A stretch of DNA of 51,803 bases, taken from the NCBI GenBank assembly GCA_017628395.1, contig JAGBZD010000035.1:1-51803 (forward strand), given 5' to 3'. The stretch is from Paludibacteraceae bacterium. Its GTDB lineage: Bacteria; Bacteroidota; Bacteroidia; Bacteroidales; Paludibacteraceae. The notes under the pieces were generated by a model that did no database searches, was not told the origin of the DNA, and saw only the letters and a list, made by a program, of their open reading frames with translations. Numbering within the stretch: position 1 is the stretch's first letter; every line of letters starts with the position of its first letter. This document shows positions 34,891 to 40,396 of the stretch, in pieces. A program made the position numbers and the translations under genes.

Positions 34891-34958
34891 ACATAAATTT
34901 CAAAAACTCGAAGACGAATAACATATTAACAAGTTTAAAGTAGATAATTCCGATAAAT

Positions 34959-34989
34959 CTTGATATATCAATAATTATTTGTAATTTTG
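34959..34989 (+). promoter_or_regulatory. Promoter of a probable small RNA
   Basis: CTTG at 34959-34962 and TAATTTTG at 34982-34989, 19-base spacer. No gene on this strand begins before the terminator at 35101. Confidence 0.65.
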
Positions 34990-34995
34990 CAGCGT

Positions 34996-35135
34996 AATTA
35001 GTGAAATAACAATAATTATGGTATCAGTATCTATAAATAATGTTTAGAGGATGATGCTTTCTACTATTTAGAAGACCTTCTTCGGACTACCATTTAGACT
35101 ACAAGCGCGGGCTACATGACCCGCGCTTGTTTTTT
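34996..35135 (+). ncRNA. Candidate small RNA of about 140 nt
   Basis: Delimited by the promoter at 34959-34989 and the terminator at 35101-35135. The only ATG frame inside is 10 codons. Short internal complements (GAAGACCTTC; ACTATTTAG / CCATTTAGACTAC) suggest some structure. The terminator hairpin overlaps the 3' end of the minus-strand gene at 35112. Confidence 0.45.
35101..35135. terminator. Strong intrinsic terminator
   Basis: CAAGCGCGGG pairs with CCCGCGCTTG (10 bp, eight-base loop) followed by seven T. The stop codon of the minus-strand 85-residue gene lies in its loop. Confidence 0.85.
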
Positions 35136-35369
35136 TGACCATTTGATCACCCTTGATATGCTATCCTCGGATAAGGCATATCGAGGATTTTGTGCTAATC
35201 GCACGACACATTCATAATCGCTAATCTTCGGTTGCTGCTTGCGTAGGGCAATATACGCAAGCAAGATTTGACTATGCGTGTAGCGCGCTTCACTGATGAC
35301 ACCAAAACGATACAACAGCTCTAAATGTATCACATTTTCAGCACCTTGCAAATACTCCAAGTAGTTCAT
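35112..35369 (-). CDS. 85-residue protein divergent from the VapE-type gene
   Basis: A small basic helical protein of unknown function, ending SEDSISRVIKWSKKQARVM. It is transcribed divergently from the VapE/VirE-type gene; the two promoters share an identical 14-base -7 region and enclose a 20-bp perfect palindrome. That layout is typical of a regulator gene next to its target, but no helix-turn-helix can be claimed with confidence. Its own promoter (35386-35417) supports that it is real. Confidence 0.6.
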   Translation of the reverse strand: MNYLEYLQGAENVIHLELLYRFGVISEARYTHSQILLAYIALRKQQPKISDYECVVRLAQNPRYALSEDSISRVIKWSKKQARVM

Positions 35370-35385
35370 AACAGCGTTTTTCCGA

Positions 35386-35417
35386 CAAAATTACAACAAT
35401 ACGGCAAACTGTGCAAG
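35386..35417 (-). promoter_or_regulatory. Minus-strand promoter of the 85-residue gene
   Basis: TAATTTTG on the minus strand (35386-35393) and CTTG at 35414-35417, 20-base spacer; the -33 box overlaps the palindrome. Confidence 0.65.
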
Positions 35418-35434
35418 GTCAAAATTTTGACCTT
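35415..35434. promoter_or_regulatory. Perfect 20-bp palindrome between divergent promoters
   Basis: Half-site AAGGTCAAAA followed by its exact reverse complement TTTTGACCTT. Its two edges overlap the -33 boxes of both divergent promoters, the expected place for an operator that controls both genes. Confidence 0.7.
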
Positions 35435-35463
35435 TTGAGAACCCCAAAAAAACTGTAATTTTG
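35434..35463 (+). promoter_or_regulatory. Plus-strand promoter of the VapE/VirE-type gene
   Basis: TTTG at 35434-35437 and TAATTTTG at 35456-35463, 18-base spacer. Transcription would start about 35470, so ATG 35472 would have almost no leader and ATG 35490 is the better start. Confidence 0.65.
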
Positions 35464-35489
35464 TCGGCTCAATGATAAAACAAACCATT

Positions 35490-36893
35490 ATGACCAAACA
35501 AGAAGCAGCCATCAAGTACATCACCGAGAACTACCTCGACTACAACCGCCTCAGGCATGACATCATCAGCGATAAGCTCCAAGTGCGCGATGAGCATAGT
35601 TTAGAATCGTTTAGAATGGTTCAGAATAGTGTAGAATTGTCTTCCGCAGAAAACACAACGCTACACCACTCTACACAACCGCTACACCACTCTACACCAT
35701 GCTTTTGGCGCGAGATGAGCAAACACGACATCAACTCCATCGTGTGTCATGCAGCGCAGGAGTATGACCAAAACATCACCTCACGCGAGGTGCTCACGGC
35801 ATTGCAATCCGACCTCATACCCGATGTGCACCCGCTGAGGGAGTACATCCAATCTCTAAAACCCTACACGAACGAGCAGCCAGATTGGATTGATTGGGTC
35901 GCCTCGCAAGTGAGAGTAAAAAATAACGACAATACCGACAACTTGCGCGGCAATCAACTCCCTGCCGCGCCTGAGGAAAACAATTCTACACCATCCTGCA
36001 CAACGCTACACAACACTACACCAAGTACCGACGCGCTATGGCGCATCTGCTTCAAGAAATGGTTTGTAGCGATGGTGGCGAGTTGGATGAACGATGAGGT
36101 GGTCAATCACCAAGTCCTCGTGCTTATCGGCAGACAAGGTATCTACAAGACCACATGGCTCGAACACCTTATCCCGCCACACCTGCGCGCCTACGCCTGC
36201 AAACTCGCTAACTCAGCCGAGCTCAACAAAGATGACCGTCTCCGCATTGCCGAGTTCGGGCTAATCTCCCTTGATGAGATTGACTCGATGAACACCCGCG
36301 AACTGAATCAGCTGAAGTCCGTCATCACCGCTACAGATGTGAATGAGCGTGCCGCATACGGCTACACCAAAGAACGCCGCATACGCTTGGCATCCTTTTG
36401 CGCCAGCGGTAACCGCCGCGACTTCCTCACCGACATTACGGGCAATAGGCGTTGGTTGCCGTTTGAGGTGGAGAGCATCCAAAACCCGTTCTTCACCACA
36501 TTGCCCTACGAGCGTATGTACGCACAAGCATGGGCGTTGGCGAATGACCCCACTTTCTGCTATTGGTTTGAGTTGGATGAGATAGAGGTGCTGGAGGAGC
36601 ATAATAAGCATTTTAGGGACGAGAGCAACGAGGAGCAACTATTACCAATCCTCTTTGATGTGCCAGCCGAAGGCAAAGGCGAGTTTATGACCACGGCACA
36701 GATCAGCGAGCGGTTGGTGACCTACGGCAATATCAAGAAACCGATGGCACTCAGCCGACTGGGGATGGTACTTGGAACAGTTGGATACAAAGCCATTTCA
36801 CCAAGAATAAATGGTACGAGAACGCGCGGATGGATTGTATATCAGCGAAATAGAGATGAAATAGAAACCATGAAACGCCTATTGAAAGAGTGA
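35490..36893 (+). CDS. VapE/VirE-type (virulence-associated E) helicase/primase-associated protein
   Basis: A superfamily 3-like helicase domain is clear: Walker A VLIGRQGIYKTT, Walker B LISLDEIDSM, and the family hallmark TGNRRWLPFEV with an Arg finger. Such proteins replicate satellite phages and plasmids and occur in Bacteroidales accessory cassettes next to DUF4248, as here. No separate primase catalytic motif is seen in the N-terminal third. Two low-complexity stretches (TTLHHSTQPLHHSTP and NNSTPSCTTLHNTTP) are encoded by decamer arrays. ATG 35490 preferred over ATG 35472 because of the promoter. Confidence 0.85.
   Translation: MTKQEAAIKYITENYLDYNRLRHDIISDKLQVRDEHSLESFRMVQNSVELSSAENTTLHHSTQPLHHSTPCFWREMSKHDINSIVCHAAQEYDQNITSREVLTALQSDLIPDVHPLREYIQSLKPYTNEQPDWIDWVASQVRVKNNDNTDNLRGNQLPAAPEENNSTPSCTTLHNTTPSTDALWRICFKKWFVAMVASWMNDEVVNHQVLVLIGRQGIYKTTWLEHLIPPHLRAYACKLANSAELNKDDRLRIAEFGLISLDEIDSMNTRELNQLKSVITATDVNERAAYGYTKERRIRLASFCASGNRRDFLTDITGNRRWLPFEVESIQNPFFTTLPYERMYAQAWALANDPTFCYWFELDEIEVLEEHNKHFRDESNEEQLLPILFDVPAEGKGEFMTTAQISERLVTYGNIKKPMALSRLGMVLGTVGYKAISPRINGTRTRGWIVYQRNRDEIETMKRLLKE
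35601..35640 (-). repeat. Decamer array inside the VapE-type gene (reverse orientation)
   Basis: Four units of TTAGAATCGT, TTAGAATGGT, TCAGAATAGT and GTAGAATTGT, reverse complement of the ACTCTAAACA family. Translated as part of ESFRMVQNSVEL. Confidence 0.85.
35656..35698 (+). repeat. Decamer array inside the VapE-type gene (forward orientation)
   Basis: CGCTACACCA, CTCTACACAA, CCGCTACACCA, CTCTACACCA in succession (one unit is 11 bases). With the preceding reverse-orientation array it can form an imperfect stem. Encodes TTLHHSTQPLHHSTP. Confidence 0.85.
35981..36020 (+). repeat. Third decamer array inside the VapE-type gene
   Basis: CAATTCTACA, CCATCCTGCA, CAACGCTACA, CAACACTACA. Encodes NNSTPSCTTLHNTTP between the N-terminal region and the helicase domain. 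Confidence 0.85.
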
Positions 36894-36926
36894 TGATGGA
36901 ACAGCAGGAACAGCAGAATACATAAA

Positions 36927-36952
36927 CTCGTCCGCGCGTGTATGTGGACGAG
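36927..36952. other. Hairpin after the VapE-type gene
   Basis: CTCGTCC pairs with GGACGAG around a 12-base loop, 35 bases after the stop. No T-run follows, so it is not a standard terminator. Flanked by GGAACAGCA and CTGTTCCA short repeats that are complementary to each other. Confidence 0.5.
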
Positions 36953-36990
36953 AATAAGAAAAATGCTGTTCCAGCCGTTCCAACTGTTCC

Positions 36991-37050
36991 ACAACTCTAA
37001 ACAATTCTACACAACTCTACACAATTCTACACAACTCTAAACAACTCTAC
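36991..37050 (+). repeat. 10-bp tandem repeat, six units, abutting a start codon
   Basis: ACAACTCTAA, ACAATTCTAC, ACAACTCTAC, ACAATTCTAC, ACAACTCTAA, ACAACTCTAC, then ACA and ATG 37054. As at 18181-18270, the array forms the leader of the next gene. Confidence 0.95.
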
Positions 37051-37053
37051 ACA

Positions 37054-37281
37054 ATGCAAGCAAAAATGATGGCTCCGATAGAGCATGTTCGGGGCAAAAT
37101 AGCCAAAGGGTACTATGCCCGAGTACAGTACGGAAAACAAATCATTCAGCGTTGTCCAAGACGACTAAAACCGCCCACCGAGGCACAACTGAAAGCACGA
37201 GAACGATTTCTTGCAAAGTACCGTAAAACAAAACAACAACAATCACTGATCTCTCTCGAAACCACTTCGTTACCACTCTGA
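37054..37281 (+). CDS. Short member of the local small-protein family
   Basis: A 75-residue basic protein with the first half of the family pattern: IEHVRGKIAKGYYARVQYGK, then PPTEAQLKARERFLAKYRK. The PTEAQLK segment is identical to that in the 29766 protein. It lacks the DPxQRxxY helix of the longer members and ends in an unrelated tail, so it is either a short form or a truncated one. Start directly after the decamer array. Confidence 0.6.
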   Translation: MQAKMMAPIEHVRGKIAKGYYARVQYGKQIIQRCPRRLKPPTEAQLKARERFLAKYRKTKQQQSLISLETTSLPL

Positions 37282-37308
37282 CTCTCACTAAAAAATGCCT
37301 ACCAAAAT

Positions 37309-37332
37309 GGGAACTATATACATGTTGACACT
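37309..37332 (+). repeat. Fifth copy of the 25-bp repeat
   Basis: GGGAACTATATAC, AT, GTTGACACT. It lies between two members of the small-protein family, with ACCAAAAT directly before it as in the other copies. A partial opposite copy AAGTGTCAAC occurs at 37865. Confidence 0.8.
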
Positions 37333-37342
37333 ACCACTAAAA

Positions 37343-37542
37343 ACAACAAGAATTATTTATAAAAAAGAGAACTTAAACAACCATTCCGTGGCACCAACAT
37401 TGTGCCACGGCAAGGAATATAGTCAAATAACATCTACTGCAAATAACAGGATCCTTGGCAAGCGCCAATGTTGGGCGCGGCGGGGTCCCCGAAAAATCTG
37501 CTGTTTTTTGGGGTGCACTGCAGGTGTTGTCTATGTTGTCTT
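37343..37542. repeat. Second copy of the dispersed modular repeat
   Basis: Shares three blocks with 28124-28281, but the two outer arms are in opposite orientation relative to the core: the AT-rich arm at 37343-37382, a strong hairpin (ATTCCGTGGCAC with GTGCCACGG) at 37383-37418 not present in the other copy, the core at 37453-37479, and TGTTGTCTATGTTGTCTT at 37525-37542. Non-coding here. Confidence 0.75.
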
Positions 37543-37560
37543 CAAAAAATTACAATCATT

Positions 37561-37878
37561 ATGGCAAAAGTAACATTAATGGATGGCATTCAGTCCATCA
37601 GCGGTAAATTAGGCGATGTGTGTTACCGCACACACAAGAATGGCACGGTCACTCTGACCAAACTACCCAGCAAACGACGCACACCCGTCAGCGAAAAAGA
37701 ACGCGCACACCGCCAATGGTTTGGCGAGATCAACAAGAAAGTGGCTGCTATTCTGAAAGACCCCAAACAACGCGCCATCTACGAGCAATGGTGGCGTCAG
37801 CAAGGCAAGAGGAAAGAGACACTACGCCACTTCATCTTCGAAAAAGTCAGTAAAACAATACAAGTGTCAACAACATGA
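37561..37878 (+). CDS. Small accessory protein, best member of the local family
   Basis: A 105-residue basic protein: MDGIQSISGKLGDVCYRTHKN, TPVSEKERAHRQWF, and AAILKDPKQRAIYEQWWRQQ. It aligns by eye with the proteins at 29033, 29766 and (short) 37054. Overlaps the DUF4248-like gene by four bases (ATGA). I recognise no function; the basic charge would allow nucleic-acid binding. ATG 37561 gives the family N-terminus. Confidence 0.7.
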   Translation: MAKVTLMDGIQSISGKLGDVCYRTHKNGTVTLTKLPSKRRTPVSEKERAHRQWFGEINKKVAAILKDPKQRAIYEQWWRQQGKRKETLRHFIFEKVSKTIQVSTT

Positions 37879-38060
37879 AATCATATAGCAAAATTGAATT
37901 AGCGCGCGCAGCAGGTGTGAGCGGCGAGACTTTTCGCCGCTGGCTGCGCACCGATGCCGCCTACCTACGCGCCAACCATATCACACCCAAAACCAAACTC
38001 CTACCCCCGCATGTCGTGAAATACCTCTGCGAGAAGTATGATATAGAAGTGGAAGGTTAG
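37875..38060 (+). CDS. DUF4248-like small helix-turn-helix protein
   Basis: A 61-residue protein, SYSKIELARAAGVSGETFRRWL then ITPKTKLLPPHVVKYLCEKYDIE, the layout of DUF4248 and MerR-like minimal HTH proteins. In Bacteroidales DUF4248 genes accompany VapE/VirE-type genes, as here. Translationally coupled to the preceding gene. Confidence 0.65.
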   Translation: MKSYSKIELARAAGVSGETFRRWLRTDAAYLRANHITPKTKLLPPHVVKYLCEKYDIEVEG

Positions 38061-38128
38061 AGATGAAAGGTGAATTTTGGACAATATTCTATCATTTTGA
38101 TAATTTTGGTATAGCAAAATCCAAATTT

Positions 38129-38192
38129 TCGAACGAATTTTCGGAATATAATCCAAAAAATCGAACGAATTTTCGGAATATAATCCAAAAAG
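38129..38192. repeat. Perfect tandem duplication of 32 bp
   Basis: Two adjacent copies of a 32-base unit beginning TCGAACGAATTTTCGGAATA (38129-38160 and 38161-38192), differing only at the last base. It lies directly before the -33 box of the promoter at 38193. Confidence 0.9.
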
Positions 38193-38224
38193 TTTGCGTG
38201 TTTCAAAAAAATGTAGTACCTTTA
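38193..38224 (+). promoter_or_regulatory. Promoter of the 17-residue-repeat protein
   Basis: TTTG at 38193-38196 and TACCTTTA at 38217-38224, 20-base spacer. Sequence upstream resembles the asnS promoter region (AATATTCTATCATTTTG versus CATATTCTACCATTTTG; AAAATCCAAA in both). Confidence 0.65.
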
Positions 38225-38288
38225 CAGTCGCAAATTTCAATAATATACGACCATGTTTCAACGGGACTTACATTTTTTAGGAAACTAT

Positions 38289-38618
38289 ATGCAAAAGATA
38301 ATCTGTATATTATTTTCGATATTGCTGGGCATGAGTATCGAGGCCAGTGAAGGTGGAGTATTCTACATTTGCTATGGTACTGGACATGAAACGGCATATA
38401 TCATCCGGGGCGATAGGATTTGCTACGGTACTGGAAACGAAACGGCGTATATCCTCCGGGGCGATAGGATTTGCTACGGTACTGGACACGAAACGGCATA
38501 TATAATTCGAGGCGATAGGATTTGCTACGGTACGGGGCATGAAACGGCATATATCATCCGAGGCGATAGGATTTGCAAAGGTACGGGGCATGAAACAGCA
38601 TATATCATTCGCAAATAA
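38289..38618 (+). CDS. Small secreted protein of five 17-residue repeats
   Basis: A 109-residue protein: signal peptide MQKIICILFSILLGMSIEAS, a short linker, then five copies of ICYGTGHETAYIIRGDR, the last ending at IIRK. The DNA repeats (51 bp) differ mainly at third codon positions, for example the Arg codons CGG, CGA and CGC, while the protein stays the same, so it is under selection as a protein. No family recognised. The single Cys per repeat and alternating charged/hydrophobic pattern would suit a stacked beta structure. ATG 38289 is preferred to 38253 because it starts the signal peptide. Confidence 0.7.
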   Translation: MQKIICILFSILLGMSIEASEGGVFYICYGTGHETAYIIRGDRICYGTGNETAYILRGDRICYGTGHETAYIIRGDRICYGTGHETAYIIRGDRICKGTGHETAYIIRK

Positions 38619-38635
38619 AATACAATTATAGCAAA

Positions 38636-38661
38636 ATAGAGCAGCCGATTGGCTGCTCTAT
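38636..38661. terminator. Hairpin terminator after the repeat protein
   Basis: TAGAGCAGCC and GGCTGCTCTA form a perfect 10-bp stem with a GATT loop; the tail is only moderately T-rich. Confidence 0.6.
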
Positions 38662-38761
38662 TGCTTTACTTTGATAAAGTGCATAAATTTGATTCAATGG
38701 ACGAATGTGAGATAATTTTGTATCATATTCTACCATTTTGGTAGGACAAAATCCAAAAAGT

Positions 38762-38793
38762 GTTGCATATATCAAAAAAAAGTAGTAACTTTG
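38762..38793 (+). promoter_or_regulatory. Promoter of asnS
   Basis: GTTG at 38762-38765 and TAACTTTG at 38786-38793, 20-base spacer; about 70 bases of leader. Confidence 0.75.
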
Positions 38794-38867
38794 CGCGCTA
38801 TTTCCATTATTATCGGATATTGGATAATGGAAAAGGGGAAAGAGAAATTAAATATACAACAATCATA

Positions 38868-40265
38868 ATGAAAAGAACAGAAATCATTAACGCCCTGCAA
38901 CTCGCAGGAGAAGGACAACTCATCAATGTGCGTGGATGGGTGCGTAGCCGTCGTGGCAACAAAAATGTCAGTTTTATTGCCCTCAACGACGGTTCAACAA
39001 TCAAGAACATACAAATCGTAGTGGATTTGGCACAATTCCCAGAGGAGAATCTCAAACCAGTAACCACTGGCTCATGTATCTCGGCTACAGGTCACCTCGT
39101 TGCCAGTCAAGGTAGCGGACAAGCCGTAGAAATCCAACTCACCGAGCTCGAAGTATATGGCACTGCCGACCCAGAGCAATACCCATTGCAGAAGAAAGGT
39201 CTGAGCATGGAGTACCTGCGTACCATCGCACACCTCCGCCCACGCACCAACACCTTCGGTGCCGTGTTCCGCATTCGCCACAACATGGCTATGGCTATTC
39301 ACCAATACTTCCACGAACACGGTTTCTTCTATTTCCACACCCCTATCATCACAGCCAGCGACTGTGAGGGCGCAGGACAAATGTTCCAAGTAACCACCAA
39401 GAACCTCTACAACCTCAAGAAAGATGAGGAGGGCAAAATAGACTACTCCGACGATTTCTTCGGCAAACAAACCAGCCTCACCGTATCGGGTCAGTTGGAA
39501 GGTGAGTTGGCAGCTATGGCACTCGGTAAGATCTACACCTTTGGTCCTACCTTCCGTGCAGAGAATAGCAATACCCCACGCCACTTGGCAGAGTTCTGGA
39601 TGATTGAGCCAGAGGTGGCATTTATCCAAAAAGACGAACTCATGGACCTCGAAGAGGACTTCATCAAATACTGCGTGCGCTGGGCATTGGAGCATTGCAA
39701 AGACGACTTGGAGTTCCTCAACCAGTTTGTAGACAAGGGCTTGATTGCTCGTTTGGAGTCCGTGATCAAAACAGACTTCGTGCGTCTGACCTACACCGAG
39801 GGTATCAATATCCTGCAAGAAGCTGTGAAGAATGGCAAGAAATTTGAGTTCCCATGCACTTGGGGCGAAGACTTGGCATCGGAGCACGAGCGTTACTTGG
39901 TAGAAGAGCACTTTGGTAAGCCTGTGATTATGTCCGACTATCCAAAGGACATTAAGGCCTTCTATATGAAGATTAACGAGGATGACAAGACAGTACAAGG
40001 TACCGATGTACTCTTCCCACAAATCGGTGAAATCATCGGTGGTAGCGTACGCGAAGAGAGTCTTGACAAACTCAACTCAGAGATTGAGCGCCGCGACATT
40101 CCTATGAAAGATATGTGGTGGTACTTGGACACCCGCCGCTTTGGTGCAGCACCTCACGCAGGTTTCGGATTGGGCTTTGAGCGTCTGATGCTCTTCGTGA
40201 CGGGTATGCAAAACATCCGCGATGTGATTCCTTTCCCACGCACACCTAAGACAGCGGAGTTTTAG
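38868..40265 (+). CDS. asnS: Asparaginyl-tRNA synthetase
   Basis: Class II synthetase charging tRNA-Asn. N-terminal OB-fold ([25 protein letters not shown]), motif 2 [21 protein letters not shown], and motif 3 [29 protein letters not shown]. 465 residues. ATG 38868 lies just after the leader and begins the OB domain; an upstream extension to 38760 would start before the promoter's -7 box and is rejected. Confidence 0.97.
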   Translation: MKRTEIINALQLAGEGQLINVRGWVRSRRGNKNVSFIALNDGSTIKNIQIVVDLAQFPEENLKPVTTGSCISATGHLVASQGSGQAVEIQLTELEVYGTADPEQYPLQKKGLSMEYLRTIAHLRPRTNTFGAVFRIRHNMAMAIHQYFHEHGFFYFHTPIITASDCEGAGQMFQVTTKNLYNLKKDEEGKIDYSDDFFGKQTSLTVSGQLEGELAAMALGKIYTFGPTFRAENSNTPRHLAEFWMIEPEVAFIQKDELMDLEEDFIKYCVRWALEHCKDDLEFLNQFVDKGLIARLESVIKTDFVRLTYTEGINILQEAVKNGKKFEFPCTWGEDLASEHERYLVEEHFGKPVIMSDYPKDIKAFYMKINEDDKTVQGTDVLFPQIGEIIGGSVREESLDKLNSEIERRDIPMKDMWWYLDTRRFGAAPHAGFGLGFERLMLFVTGMQNIRDVIPFPRTPKTAEF

Positions 40266-40365
40266 GCAGCGGATATTTGGTTTCCAGAAGCTGGTAGCTG
40301 GTATCCGGAAGCCAATATTTGGTAACTGGTACCCTGAAGCCGGTATCCGGTAGCCAACAAAGGCA
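40266..40365. repeat. GGTATCCGGAAGCC-type degenerate tandem repeat
   Basis: Pieces such as GAAGCTGGTAGCTGGTATCC, GGAAGCCAATATTTGGTAAC and GAAGCCGGTATCCGGTAGCC follow each other, similar to the array at 21062-21196. It fills most of the spacer between asnS and the receptor gene. Confidence 0.75.
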
Positions 40366-40396
40366 AGAATAAAAACAACTAACAACAATAACAATT

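Noticed and set aside
38370-38610. Regular 51-bp repeats as a CRISPR array
   Set aside because: The units are contiguous without spacers, stay in one reading frame and vary at synonymous sites, so it is a coding repeat.
39072-40022. A 316-codon minus-strand open frame opposite asnS
   Set aside because: It is the mirror of a strongly conserved synthetase gene, with Cys/Val/Leu-rich composition typical of antisense frames and no promoter or domain.
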